Shown here one piece after another: positions 1 to 11,683 of a stretch of DNA of 64,000 bases. The notes below the pieces were generated by a model. That model did no database searches. It saw only the letters and a program-made list of their open reading frames with translations, and was not told the DNA's origin. The stretch's first letter is position 1, and the number at the start of each line of letters is the position of its first letter. The stretch covers positions 18,934,281 through 18,998,280 of the forward strand of contig NC_059373.1 of NCBI RefSeq assembly GCF_019703515.2, given 5' to 3'. Source of the DNA: Myxocyprinus asiaticus. Taxonomy: Eukaryota; Chordata; Actinopteri; Cypriniformes; Catostomidae. Position numbers and translations under genes: made by a program.

Positions 1-589
1 TATGGTGTTGATGGTTGATGTTAGATCAGACTGTGGCAGCCTTGAAGCAGAGAAGAGCAACATCAACAATCAATACCTTGCATTTAGATTATGTGATTTT
101 ATGCAAGCCGTCCTAATGGCTCCTGCTATGCTATGCTTTAGAGCAACTTTAGAATGCATTATTCCTGTGCCGCTGCCTCTTAAGCCCTCTGCTTTGTTCC
201 CTTTTGTGGTGAACCCTTTGTTTTTTCTTTTAAACATAAGGACATTTCATTGCACATTCATCAACCACTAATACTTAACACTTTCAAATTAATTTAGAAA
301 TTTCTATGGATCAGAGAGAATAATAAAACCCAGAAGAAAAACATACCGATGAATTCATAATTTAAAACTTTTTAGATGTTCCTTTCCACTTACTTTCAGA
401 AGAAATTAAGTGGAAGTTTGCGGAGCTCGGAAAGCTATTTCTCAGAATCTCAGAAGGTATTTTAATGGCTGTCCAGATCAGATCTAGCTTTCACCAGGCA
501 TTAAGTTAGTTCAGACACACCTTTCCATTATATTCTGGGAGACTGAAATGAGAAAGGATTGAATCCTTTTTAAGAACAATAATGCAACT
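1..589. other. Non-coding stretch, nothing recognised
   Basis: AT-rich sequence with no convincing exon or transposon terminus. A short open frame begins at the window edge, but it shows no recognisable motif and no splice context. Confidence 0.5.
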
Positions 590-1118
590 AATCAAAGGTG
601 CATTCCGGGTTAAGTAAAGCTCAATTGGCAGCATTTGTGATATAATTCACTAAATTATGTAAATGATACATAATTAACTAATTAAAAAAATAATTTTGAC
701 TCATCTCAACTTTTCTTAAAAAAAAAAAAAAAAAAAAAAAAGAGGCAGAAATCAAGGTTACAGTGAGGCACTTACAATGGAATTGAATAAGGTTCAATTT
801 TTGGAGAGTTTAAAGGTAGAAATCTGAAGTAATTTAATAGAAGCACTTTTATTCTTCTGTCATGCATTATTTGAGTTGTGAAGTTGTTTAAACCTTCATG
901 ATTACAGTCATTTTAGGGTTCAGGGTGCACGTTGTCATGGCAACGATGTTGTAAAATTGGATATAACTTTACACACAAAAGGTTAGTATGCAGTGTTATC
1001 ACACTAATATCATGTTAACACTCATATTGTTTATGTCTTGTGGCTATATTTTTGAAAGTTCATTGGCTCCATTCACTTCCATTGTAAGTGCCTCACTGTA
1101 AACCAGATTTATCCGTAG
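590..1118 (+). mobile_element. TTAA-type non-autonomous element, copy T1 (degraded)
   Basis: This block shares its order of sub-motifs with four other copies in the window (T2-T5). First comes a terminal stretch containing 'attccgggtt', then 'cagcattTgtg', then the 'cagtgaggcactta' box, then 'cattttagggtt' with 'catggcaacgatg', and finally the mirrored 'ccattgtaagtgcctcactg' box. The mirrored boxes mark a DNA transposon with long inverted ends. A poly(A) run of about 22 bases interrupts it at 719-741. The ends are eroded and no coding capacity remains. Confidence 0.65.
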
Positions 1119-2178
1119 CATAAACAATTTCAGGGGGGCATTCAGGGGTTTTCTCTGTTCTTTTCTGCTAAGCAGTATAATAGTTTGCTTGGCAATTTTA
1201 AAGGCAGATATGATCATCCTTGATAATTTGAAAACCCATACTAGTAAATTATTTTCATGTAATTATTTAACAGCTATTAATGGGGTTATTATGGGGTTTC
1301 TGTATGTTTCTCTTGGAATTCAAGATGAGAAATTACATCACACGATAAGAACTAGCCAAGTTGCACTTATACAGGTGTTCTTAAATTCAAATCTATGTAA
1401 CCCCACATATATATCTGCAGGTCATGCACCCATAGCAACTCCATAGAAATAACTTCAGAAGTTTCATTGGAGAGAATCATTCAGGGTCCACTCACAAACA
1501 AACAGAGCCCCCTCCTCCTAACTCCTGTAATTATCACAAAGACTGAGTGGTACACAACAGTCCCAAACCTCCAGAATGGAATTCTGTGGACACACAGCAG
1601 CTGGGGAAGGTCACCAGTCTCAAAGGAGACATGCACACACTTCTTTGAGTGCTAAATGTCACTGCTAAGACAATTCTATTGAAAGACATAAACAGCTTCT
1701 TGTCTTCCTGTGGTGCATGGGTGCAAACAGGTCAGCAAATGTTGTGAAGCAATCCTGGAAAACTTTGAGCTCTTTACAAATAAATACATACACACAGAGG
1801 ACACATTCACTCACGTCCCAGAAACCTCTGTGTCATCTAAGACTGAACAGCCACAGAAAGACATTAGCAGAACTTAAAAATACACACACATCAGCAACAC
1901 TGGTTAGACCTCACAGGCCCTCACTTCCGCTGTGCTCGGAAGAACACAACTGGTCAGCAATGTGTTTCCCACACCAAAAATATTGTTTGGCTTTTTTATC
2001 TTAATTTTTTTCCAACTTATTATTCAACACTTTTTTTTTTTTTCTTAGTTCTCTTACTCTGGTGCAACAGAAACTAACACATAATTGTTTTTAGAGAAAG
2101 AAAAAATTGCTATGTAAATACATTAAATGTCTCTTTCAAGTTGAGGTTACACATGGATTTAAAACTGCTTAACAAGAT
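1119..2178. other. Non-coding stretch, nothing recognised
   Basis: Three short open frames lie here (62-95 codons), but none has a recognisable domain or splice signals. The stretch ends in a T-run at about 2031-2043. Confidence 0.45.
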
Positions 2179-2351
2179 TTAAAGGAATATTCCGGGTTCA
2201 AAACAAGTTACGCTCAATCAACAGCATCTGTGGCATAATGTTGATTACCACAAAAATGTATATAGACTCGTCCCTCCTTTTATTAAAAAGAGCAAAAATC
2301 TAGGTGAGAGTGAGGCACTTGGAAGTGGGAGCCAATATTTGGAGGGTTTAA

Positions 2352-3498
2352 GGTGCCCAAGCTTTTTCCTATGAAGGGCCAAACATCAAACTTGATTGAG
2401 GGCAGTGGGCCAAAAGTAAACGTTGCATATATGAAACTGTATTATTTTAAAATTAAATATTAATACTGCAAAACACACAGAACTCTAAAATTAAAATCAT
2501 CAAGTATCCTATACTTGCACAATGCACATAATTGATTTCAGTATAATTTGTATGTATGTTGTGTCTCTCTCATTTGCGAGTCACTTTGACTAAAATGTCT
2601 GCTAAACGACTAAATGTAAGCATCTCTTAAAACATGGTTACTATCTCTTTAAGAACAGCACATCTCCTCGCATTGAACACAGGGTCGTTTTGTGCAGTTT
2701 TGGAGAGATGAAGATACAATGGCATGATGTAATACTATCAAGTAGAATATTGTTTTGTTTTGTGACAAAAAGATATTAAAGATATTTCTTATCATAGACA
2801 CAGGCTACACATTGTCCTGGATTTCATTCAGTATTACCATTTATTGGGACTGCTAAATGTAATAGGATTATTTAATTAAACAATGCAGTAAAATGTTTTT
2901 GAGTAGTTAATGCATTTAGCCTACTTACTTTTATTTGAAATTAAAACTGTTTTCCTGTTGTGATATCAAAAACTTGAATTGTACTTTTGCTTCATAAGAG
3001 GTGATATATTAAGGCTGAATGCATTACATTATGAAAGGAAATAAAAGCTACAAGCACATTTCTGCAAATTACAAAATTGACTTTGGAGCTAGCCAATCAT
3101 AGTGAAGATTTCGGGGTGGCATTTGGGATGGCCGAACGATGAGCGAACTTTCAGACAGCACGTATTTAAAGGTCATTGAAGTAAGCATATACATTTTAAA
3201 AATAGTTTAGTTTAGTTTGATAAAATACGATTGTGAATTGTGTTTAAAAATAAGTAATTAAATAATAATTGTATTAAATCATTTATACTCTCGACTTTTC
3301 AAATAAACTATAGTTTTTATAATGCAAAAATAAAACAAAAAATTTTAAAACAAAAAGATTCATTAAAAATGAAGAGCTGCATCAATGCAATATTTTTTCC
3401 CCTATTTTTCCCCCTCTTGTCATCTATGGCAAGGCGGGCCAAATCAAAAGTCATCATGGGCCAACTCTGGCCCACGGGCCCTAGTTTGGGCAGTTCTA
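2352..3498 (+). mobile_element. hAT-type DNA transposon remnant inside T2
   Basis: The left edge reads 'ggtgcccaagctttttcc' and the right edge ends 'ctagtttgggcagttctag', an imperfect inverted pair like those of hAT/Charlie elements. The left side has 'gaagggccaaa' and the right side has the opposed 'ggcccacgggcc'. Both edges are flanked by GTTTAA (2346-2351 and 3499-3504), which looks like the remains of a target duplication. Removing it rejoins the T2 sequence as seen in other copies ('ggagggtttaaaggcag'). About 1.15 kb, without a recognisable transposase. Confidence 0.65.
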
Positions 3499-3719
3499 GT
3501 TTAAAGGCAGAAATGCACTTTTAGCACTTACATTAATTTTTCTGTTAAAAGAAGAATTTGTAATTAATCTTTAGTTTTTCTTTTTTTTTTTTTTTTTTTT
3601 TTGCATTACAAAAACTATAGCTTATTTGAAAAGTAGAGAGTACAAGTGATTTAATACAATTATTATTTAATTACTTATTTTTAAAAACAATTCACAATCG
3701 TATTTTATCAAACTATACA
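3206..3719. repeat. Inverted repeat, two arms of about 115 bp
   Basis: The arm at 3206-3325 lies inside the hAT remnant. It reappears as a reverse complement at 3602-3719, outside the right edge of that remnant, with roughly 93% identity by eye. The second arm directly follows a run of about 20 T (3580-3601). Confidence 0.75.
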
Positions 3720-3720
3720 G

Positions 3721-3843
3721 TGATGATTCTAAGACATTATAGATATTACAGTTTCATTTTCTGTTAATGCATGATTTTCTGTAAAGCTGCTTTGAAACGA
3801 TGTGTGTTGTGAAAGGCGCTGTACAAATAAAAATGACTTGACT
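3721..3843 (+). repeat. 3' tail of a LINE/SINE-type retroposon
   Basis: The segment ends in a motif common at the 3' tails of fish L2-like LINEs and their SINEs: 'gctgctttgaaacgatgtg', then 'aaaggcgctgtacaaataaa', then a short A/TGACTTGA tail. Identification is from memory of that tail type. Confidence 0.4.
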
Positions 3844-4462
3844 TAAAACTAAGTTATAGATTGAGCTGTAAAGTTGTTTAAATTGTAATTTTTACAGTCA
3901 TTTTAGGGTTTGTTGACATTCCATCATCATGGCAACAAAATTGTAAAATTGGCTATGACTTTACACAGAAAAGATTAGTTGGTGATTTTATCACTCTAAC
4001 ATCGTGTTTACATGCATATTGTTTATGTCTTGTGGCTATACTTTTGAAAAAGTAATTATTTTAACGTTCAAAAATTGTCATGTTTACAGTCGTTTTAGGG
4101 TTCAGGGTGCACGTCACCATGGCAACGATGTAATACATTTGGAAATAACTTTACACACAAAAGGTTAGTACACGATTTTATCACACTAAAATCATGTCAA
4201 CACGCATATTGCTTATGTCTTGTGGCTATACTTTTGAAAGTTTATTGGCCTCATTCACTTCCATTGTAAGTGCCTCACTGTAAACCAGATTTTTGCTTCT
4301 TTTTGAAGAAAAGGAAGGGCGGGGGGGTCACGTGACGCCATGTGAGGAGCAGCCATGTGAGCGACAAGCTCTGCACACTTTGCTAGTTTTTTATTTTATT
4401 TTCATGTTATAATCCGGTGAGATTCGATACACCCAGTTACATATTTGTTCTTTGAGGCAAAC

Positions 4463-4880
4463 ATGGCAAAGAAGTCAAAATCCTCGGGCTCTGGAGACAT
4501 TAAAAGATACTTTTGTGCTTAAGATGAAACCTCTGATGGGCCTGCTTACCGGGGACTCGATTTGGATGGCACGGCAGGAGAAGAAATCCAGCGTCAACTG
4601 TCCAACATATCTGTGATGCTGATGAAGGTTGTTCCTGACTTCTCGCTGTAATACCTAGATCAATTAAGGTGATGGAAACAAAAGTTGGTTACAAGAGTGG
4701 CAGATGCTGAGAAACGGATCGATTATCTGGAGTCATCGGAAAGGGAATTATCCGCTAATCCGCTCACGACCAAAATAGATGTGGAAAATATTTTGGGAAA
4801 ACAGGAAGATCTTGAAAATAGGAGCTGAAGAAATAACATACGGATTGTTGGAATTCCTGAGCATGAAGAAGGCAGGTGAA
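4463..4880 (+). pseudogene. L1 ORF1 (nucleic-acid chaperone) remnant
   Basis: An ATG at 4463 opens a lysine/serine-rich N-terminus that is stopped by TAA after 19 codons (4520-4522). Downstream, in broken frames, are a coiled-coil-like stretch (AEKRIDYLESSEREL) and the LENRS/RNNIRIVGIPE signature that follows the coiled coil in L1 ORF1 proteins (transposase_22 family). In that family the protein trimerises and binds the LINE RNA. The reading frame is lost just after this motif at about 4880. Most of the RNA-binding C-terminal half is missing, so an internal deletion is likely. Confidence 0.7.
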
Positions 4881-5249
4881 ATTCCTAGACAGTTCTGTGA
4901 ATGAATGTACACGTTCTTTGTGTTTATTCTGCCTATTGACTGGGGTTTGTTTTACAAAGTATTTTCTGTTATGAAATTTTGCCTTACAAAATTTGTGCAG
5001 AAGCACCGGACTTGAGCAATCTGATGGCAAAGTTGTCGCGGGGGCTCTCGTAGGCGTACATGGACCTTTTGAGTTTAGAGGGATTGACGCCGGTTGGCGC
5101 TGTCATGCGCGGGGTTAATGCGCACGTTTTTCTTTTTTCTGTTTGTTTGTTTCGGGGGGAGTTCGGGGTTTGATTGTTGCACTAATGTTGGAATGTGGTC
5201 TGTGTAATCTTGTTTTTGACACATAATTTATTTTGTCTATTATATCAAA

Positions 5250-5804
5250 ATGTCAAATGTTAATATGAGTGGGTTATCTTTCTCCACGTGGAATGTGAAT
5301 GGGTTGGGGCACCCCATAAAAAGAAGAAAGGTTATTTCTTTTCTTATGCATAAGAAATATGATATAGTGTTCCTTCAAGAAACTCATCTATCCCCACAGG
5401 AAGCTGAAAAAATTGGGAAGATATGGGGTGGGCATGTTTTCTTTAGGGCTGACTCAATTAAGATTAGGGGAGTCATTACATTGATAAGTAAGCATCTACA
5501 ATTCAAATGTCTCAAACAGACTAAAGATAAATTAGGGAGAGTCCTTTTTGTTTTAGCAGAAATTCAGGGGCAAAGGTTGTTTTTGGCTAACGTGCCTAAC
5601 GTTGATAATCAGGGCTTTTTTATTGATCGTGAAGGGATGTTGCAAGCCGCTGGCACCCCTCATGACAAAATTCTGGGAGGAGACTTTAATCTTTTGATGG
5701 ACTCAGTCCTTGATCATAGTGAAGCAAAAGTGGGTAAGCCGCCTAGAGCAACATTGACACTTCACAGGATCTGTAAAGATCTTGGTCTTGCAGATATTTG
5801 GTGA
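5250..5804 (+). pseudogene. L1 ORF2 N-terminal endonuclease domain
   Basis: An open frame of 184 codons with the layout of an apurinic/apyrimidinic-type LINE endonuclease. It has TWNVNG near residue 13 (catalytic Asn), FLQETHL (catalytic Glu) near residue 40, and GGDFNLLMD (catalytic Asp/Asn) near residue 143. The last catalytic box, SDHALV, lies beyond the stop, at about 5956-5973, in another frame. The domain nicks target DNA to prime reverse transcription. The frame ends at TGA 5802-5804 where the intact family continues. It is separated from its reverse transcriptase by the Tc1 MITE and DIRS insertions. Confidence 0.85.
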
Positions 5805-6010
5805 CTTTTGAACCCATCTGGTAGGGACTATTAATTTTTTTCATCAGTCCATAAGATTTATTCTAGAATAGATTTTTTTTTATTTATTTATTTTTTTAAT
5901 CTAAGTCCCTCATTTCATCTGTAGTTGATTGCTCAATTGGAAATATCTTAGTCTCAGATCACGCCCTGGTGAATCTAGAGATGTTGCCACATGGAGAAAA
6001 AGAAATCATA

Positions 6011-6519
6011 TACACTACCGGTCAAAAGTTTTGAAACACGTACTCATTCTTTATTATAATTTTTTTTCTTCACATTTTAGAATAATAGTAAAGTCATCAA
6101 AACTATGGAATAACTTAAATGGAACTATGGGAATTATTGTTGTGACTAAACAAAATCCAAAATAAATCAAAAATGTGTTATATTTTAGCATCTTCGAAGT
6201 AGTCACCCTTTGCCTAGAATTTGTAGACATGTACTCTTGACATTTTCTCAACCAACTTCTTGAGGTATCACCCTGGGATGCTTTTTAAACAGTATTGAAG
6301 GAGTTCCCATCTATGTTGGGCACTTATCAATTTCAAAAACTTTTTTGTTTTAATTAAATTGTAGTTTTATAATGAAATAAATTAATATGGTGACACAATT
6401 AAATTTTTGTCTACAAAACTAATTTCAAACTTTTAAGCATACGCCTTCAGATCAAAAGATTTTTAAGATCATGAGAAACATTTCAGTCAAGTGTTTCAAA
6501 AATTTTGACTGGTAGTGTA
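6011..6519. mobile_element. Tc1/mariner-type MITE inside the L1
   Basis: Starts CACTACCGGTCAAAAGTTTTG at 6013 and ends with the inverted AAATTTTGACTGGTAGTG at 6517. The element is flanked on both sides by TA (6011-6012, 6518-6519), the Tc1/mariner target duplication. About 505 bp with no transposase frame. Taking it out, with one TA kept, leaves the L1 ORF2 frame uninterrupted across the site (Lys-Ser-Tyr-Ser-Trp-Arg), which confirms the boundaries. A second, shorter copy lies at 18367-18602. Confidence 0.85.
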
Positions 6520-6576
6520 GTTGGCGCTTTAAGGTATCCCTGTTGCAAAATCCTGTTCCCTATCCGTCACTCACTC

Positions 6577-6732
6577 GACGTTGGTGTCGATGTAGTGACA
6601 CTAGGGGTCACTCTTGGGAGCCCGAGACACCTCTGGTTTTTGATAAAAGGCCAATGAAAATTGGCGAGTGGTATTTGCATGCCACTCCCCCGAACATACG
6701 GGTATAAAAGGAGCTGGTATGCAACCACTCAT
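6577..6732 (+). repeat. DIRS left inverted terminal repeat
   Basis: 156 bp that match the reverse complement of 12611-12766 with one mismatch (the 'ggtttttgat' versus 'ggtctttgat' site). It contains the element's probable promoter. Confidence 0.93.
6651..6710 (+). promoter_or_regulatory. DIRS promoter: CCAAT, octamer and TATA box
   Basis: Within the left terminal repeat are CCAAT at 6651-6655, a perfect octamer ATTTGCAT at 6673-6680 and TATAAAAG at 6703-6710, in the order and spacing of a polymerase II promoter. All point into the element. The identical set in the right repeat points inward from the other end. Use by NF-Y, POU factors or TBP is inferred from motif only. Confidence 0.6.
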
Positions 6733-7011
6733 TCAGATTTTCTCTTCTGAGCCGAACGGTCATGCTCACTGAGCTGAATACTACAGTTCATTCACCTCTG
6801 CTGGATCTGACGGCGCATTTCAGCGGCTTCTCCCTCCTCTGCACTGGTGCACTGCAGAGAACGCCCCTGGGCGCTTCGGCAGAAAAACTAGAGAGTATAT
6901 TTTCTGAAAGAGCATTTTTCCCCTCTAAAAGAGTATATATTTCTCTAAAAGAGCGCACACGCGGAACGTCTTTTTAAAGACGCGTCTTTTTAAAGATGCT
7001 TTTCCAATTGT

Positions 7012-8240
7012 GTGTTATTCCTGGTTGTGCTCGTTATCTCTCGTCTTCTAACGGTCACAATCACTGTCTTTCGTGTCTGGGCACTGCTCACGCGGAGACA
7101 GTGTTCATGGATGGTCATGTTCTCATTGCGAGAATATGTCCATGGCAACTTTGTGGTCGCGGCTCGCCTTCGTAAGAAAGCAAGCCACCCCAGAGGCTCC
7201 CGCCTCGGTCCTTTTACCCACGGGTTTGAGGCCAGCGCGGCTAGCACTGGGGGCGATTTGGGGACCCCAATGGGACAGCCTCCGCCGGGTATCCCCCCGC
7301 GGACCTCCCATTCCCCAGCACGCTCGTCTGCCCCGATCGGGCTTCCGGGTGAGTCCGCCGGCTCGTCTCACGGCGAGTTCGACCTCTTATTCGGAGCCCG
7401 CGAAAGTGATGAACTCTCGAGCGCAGCATCGGAGAGCGAGCTCGTCCAGTCGGAAGCCTCAGCTGGGCTCCTCCCTTCGGGGTCAATCACCCAGTCACAG
7501 GCTGACAAGGAGATGACGACATGCTTTCCCGGGCAGCTGCGAGTGTCGGTTAGAGTGGATTCACCGCTCTTCCCTGAACCCTCGCACTTCGGTGATTTGT
7601 TCCTGGGCTCGCGGCGCCGCTCAAAGCCACGTCCCGCCCCCGTTCCTTTCTTCCCGGAAGTGCATGAAGAGCTGACAAGGTCGCGGGAGGCACCTTTTAC
7701 TGCCCTGTCCCCATCTTTTCAGCTTCCCCACCCTCACTACCTTCGATGGTGGGGTGGCCAAGGGTTATTCGGCAATCCCCCGGTGGATAAAGGCGCTCGC
7801 GGTGCACCTATGTCCGCAGAGCGTCACCACCTGACGTGGGTGCTCAAAGCCCCCGTCCAAGGCCTGTAGGTTTACGTTGTCTCTGACGGCCAAGGCCTAC
7901 GGTGCCACTGGACAAGCCGCCTCCGCCCTGCGCGCCATGGCTCTCCTGCAAGTCCGCCAAGGCACTAAAGGAACTGCACGAGGGTAGTTCCACCCCGGGA
8001 TTGATGCAGGAACTGCGCTCGGCGACCGACCTCACTCTCCGAGCGACGGAGGTCATGGCGCGGTCTCTCGGGCGGACGATGGCCACACTAGTGGTCCAGG
8101 AGCGCCACCTTTGGCTCAACCTGGTCGAGATGGGTGAGGCCGACAAGACACAATTCCTTGCTGCCCCCATTTCCCAGGCGGGCCTATTCGGCGACACCGT
8201 CGAGGACTTTGCCCAGCAGTTCTCGATGGTAGAGCAATAG
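7012..8240 (+). pseudogene. DIRS Gag-like protein, frameshifted
   Basis: A first open frame (7012-7869) encodes a Pro/Ser/Arg-rich protein. A second, in another frame (7902-8240), contains a helical stretch (about residues 36-112, LRATEVMARSLGRTMATLVV onward) like the conserved C-terminal part of fish DIRS ORF1. Together they occupy the Gag position, upstream of the reverse transcriptase. The frame change near 7870 shows the gene is broken. The function, packaging of element RNA, is inferred from position and family. Confidence 0.65.
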
Positions 8241-8990
8241 ATGGATGCTAGCCGGCATATCCTGCCCCGGCGCGGCTCAAGATCCCGCACCCCGTCTACT
8301 CATCGCCAAGGGCGTCCCCCTGCGGTGACTGCACCGGCTCCGCCGCAGCCCGCCCCTTCGGCCCGGCCCCGGCGTGGAGCCCAGGGACAATGAAACCCGC
8401 TGCTCTGGAGCTGGTAAGCAGATCTTCATCTTTTTGTTACCTTTTGCATTTAATTGCGCTGCATGCCCAAGTGGCTGCAGTACTCAAGAGCTCAGCAAGA
8501 GTGGTTTCCTTGTTCCCTGGGTCACATATCCAGTGTGTATGGCTGGCATTACGATCACCATCCACCACTCCATTTGGCAGGTTGGCACTCCAGCGGCGGT
8601 CTCCCGCCCTTGAGCGCCCGGCTGTGGCACAAATCTGCCCCCGAAGTGACAGTCTCCATGGGTCACGAGGACAGGCCTCTTCCTCCCTGTCCCAGGCTGT
8701 TCCGGGGGTGGTCACAAGGAGCCAGGTAAATGCTTTGATGTCCTTAGACTCAGCACGGCCACGACGTGGTGTGGCACCTCGAGCTCCGCCCCGCCGCGAG
8801 GCCCCACCTGCCGGTACATCCGATGACATTGTCCCTTTGGTCCCCCTTGCGCGGAACTTGGACGCATGGCTTGCGCCTTCCAATCCGTCACGAGGGCTGG
8901 TCCGGACCGTCTGACTTGGCTGCGTGATTCACTTCGCCGGGCATCCGCCCAGGTTCAGCGGTGTCCACTTCACCTTGGTGAAAGACAAAA

Positions 8991-9906
8991 ATGCTGCTAC
9001 CTTGCGCGGAGATAGAACCTGTCCCTCCAGCCGAGATGAAGAAAGGGTTTTACAGCCCCTACTTCATCGTACCGAAAAAAGGTGGTGGGTTGCGGCCAAT
9101 CTTGGACCTGCGAGTACTGAAACGGGCTTTACACAGACTCCCGTTCAAGATGCTGATGCAAAGACACATTCTAGCGAGCGTCCAGCATCAAGATTGGTTC
9201 ACGGCGGTAGACCTGAAGGATGCGTACTTTTCACGTCTCGATCCTTTTTGACACAGACCCTTCCTGCGGTTCGCGTTCGAGGGTCAGGCATATCAGTACA
9301 AAGTCCTCCCTTTCGGCCTGTCCCTGTCTCCTCGCGTCTTTACGAAGATCACAGAGGCTGCCCTTGCCCCGTTAAGGGAGGTGGGCATTTGCGCTCTCAA
9401 CTATATCGACGACTGGCTAATCCTAGCTCACTCTCGAGATGTGTTATGCGCACACAGGGACCTGGTGCTCTCACACCTCAGCCGACTAGGGCTTCGGGTC
9501 AACTGGGAAAAGAGCAAGCTCCTCCCGGTTCAGAGCATCTCTTTTCTCAGTTTGGAGTTGGACTCAGTCTCCTTGACGGCGTACCTTACGAACGAGCATG
9601 CCCAGTCGGTGCTGGCCTGTTTGAAGGCATTCAAACAGAAAACAGCGGTTCCACTGAAACTTTTTCAGAGGCTCCTGGGGCATATGGCATCCTCAGTGGT
9701 GGCCACCCCGCTCGGGTTGATGCATATGAGGCCGCTTCAGCACTGGCTCCAGACTCGAGTCCCGAGATGGGCATGGTGCCACGGGACACACCGCGTGGCC
9801 ATTACATCGGTCTGTCACCGTCTTTTCAGCCCTTGGACCGACCTCTCATTTCTACGAGCAGGTGTTCCCCTAGAACTGGTCCCCAGGTGCGTCGTGGTCA
9901 CGACAG
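8991..9906 (+). pseudogene. DIRS reverse transcriptase
   Basis: The frame contains the reverse transcriptase boxes in order: FYSPYFIVPKKGGGLRPILD (primer/template grip), FTAVDLKDAYF (first catalytic Asp), LPFGLSLSPRVF, then NYIDDWLILA (YIDD catalytic box, about 9400-9425) and LGLRVNWEKSKL. Two small indels near 9228-9250 break the frame: an extra T after the DAYF codons and a loss just before TGA 9249-9251. The original frame resumes afterwards. The domain copies element RNA into circular DNA in this superfamily. It is not functional as written. Confidence 0.88.
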
Positions 9907-10593
9907 ATGCCTCAAACGGGCTGGGGCGCTGTTTGCAATGGGCACGCAGCCACCGGCCTCTGGACGGGTCCGCGACTGCATTGGCACATCAACTGCCTCG
10001 AGTTACTGGCAATTCTGCTCACCCTGTGGAGGTTTCGGCCGTTGATCCAGGGCAAGCACGTGTTAGTTCAGACAGACAACACGACAACGGTAGCATATGT
10101 CAACCGCCAAGGTGGGTTGCGCTCTCGTTGTATGTCACAACTCACCCGCCGTCTCCTCCTCTGGAGTCAGCAGCACCTCAAGTCGCTGAAAGCCACTCAC
10201 ATCCTGGGCAACCTCAACACTACGGCGGACACGCCGTCACAACAGGTTACCCTCAAAGGAGAGTGGAGACTCCACCTTCAGGTGGTCCAGCTGATTTGGA
10301 GTCGATTCGACAGGTACAGGTGCACCTGTTCGCCTCCCAAGAATCCTCCCCACTGCCCGCTCTGGTACGCCCTGACCAAGGCCTTCCTCGGCATAGACAC
10401 GCTGGCACACAGCTGGTCCCCTGGCATTCGCAAATATGCGTTTTCCCCCAGTGAGCCTGCTTGCACAGACCCTGTGCAAGGTCAGGGAGGACGAGGAGAA
10501 GGTCGTCCTGGTAAGCACCCTACAGGCCCGCCCAGACGTGGTGCTCGGACCTCACGGTCCTCGCGACAGCTCCCCCCGGGCAAATTCCCCTGA
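9907..10593 (+). pseudogene. DIRS RNase H domain
   Basis: Continues the reverse transcriptase in a shifted frame. A one- or two-base loss around 9913 separates TDAS from TGWGAV. Recognisable parts are the TGWGA strand, HINCLELLAI (catalytic Glu), VQTDNTTTVAYVN (catalytic Asp) and a later TADTPSQ where the final Asp lies. This domain removes the RNA strand during cDNA synthesis. The frame continues to 10593, but the homologous part ends near 10245. Confidence 0.82.
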
Positions 10594-10735
10594 GGAAGGA
10601 CCTTCTTTCTCAGGGAAGGGGCACCATCCGGCACCCGCGCCCAGACCTCTGGAATGTCCATGTCTGGCCCCTGGATGGGACGCGGAAGACCTAAGCTCAG
10701 ACATTCACTCAGGCTAGGGCTCCCTCTACGAGGTG

Positions 10736-11683
10736 CCTGTATGCCTTTAAGTGGTGTCTGTTCATTAAGTGGTGTTCTTCCCGTTGGGAAGACACCCAGA
10801 GATGCGCAGTCAGATCAGTGCTTTCCTTCCTGCAAGAGAGGTTGGAAGGGAGGCTGTCTCCTTCCACCTCGAAGGTGTACATTGCTGCCATAGCAGCACA
10901 CCACTACGCAGTCGACGGTAAGTCCTTAGGGAAGCATGATCTGATCATCAGGTTCCTGAAAGGCGCCAGGAGGCTGAATCCCTCCAGGCCGCGCCTCGTT
11001 CCCTCATCAGACCTCTGTAGTTCTTCAGGGTCTACAGAGAGCCCCCTTTGAGCTTTGCAGTCAGCCGAGCTTAAGGCACTCTCCTTGAAGACTGCCCTCC
11101 TGACTGCGCTCACTTCCATCAAGAGGGTAGGTGACCTGCAAGCGTTCTCTGTCAGCGAAACGTGCCTGGAGTTCGGTCCAGGTTACTCTCACGTGATCCT
11201 GAGACCCTGACCAGGCTATGTGCCCAAGGTTCCCACCACTCCTTTAGGGACTAGGTGGTGAACCTGCAAGTGCTGCCCCAGGAGGAGGCAGACCCAGCCC
11301 TGTCATCGCTGTGTCTGGTGCGTGCTTTACACATCTATTTGGATCGCACGCAGAGCTTTAGAATCTCTGAGCAGCTCTTTGTCTGCTTTGGTGCACAGCG
11401 GAAAGGAAGCGCTGTCTCCAAGCAGAGGATCGCCCACTGGCTCGTTGACGCCATAACTATGGCATATCTCGCCCAAAACATGCTGCCCCCGGTAGGGCTA
11501 CGAGCCCATTCTACCCGTGGTGTAGCGGCTTCTTGGGCCTTGGCCAGGGGTGCCTCTCTAACAGACATTTGCAGAGCAGCGGGCTGGGCAACACTCAACA
11601 CCTTTGCAAGGTTCTACAACCTCCGGGTGGAACCGGTTTCGTCCCAGGTAGTGGCACGCAACAAGCGGATAAGCCCGGGATAG
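10736..11683 (+). pseudogene. DIRS tyrosine recombinase
   Basis: This replaces the DDE integrase of other retrotransposons and would insert the circular cDNA by strand exchange. An N-terminal core-binding-like part (FLQERLEGRLSPSTSKVYIA, about 10818-10885) precedes the catalytic part. The catalytic residues can be followed: Arg in SIKRVGDLQ (about 11120), His and Arg in AHSTRG (about 11505), Gly-Trp in AAGW (about 11580) and Tyr in RFYNL (about 11612). Stops and frame changes at about 11050 and 11210 split it. Only the C-terminal half (11255-11683) is open. Confidence 0.85.

Noticed and set aside
1189..2004. Three short plus-strand open frames
   Set aside because: No domain, no splice signals and no codon pattern. 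Probably chance frames.
8437..8883. Minus-strand frames in GC-rich sequence
   Set aside because: They lie antisense to the DIRS element, and high GC content makes long spurious frames.
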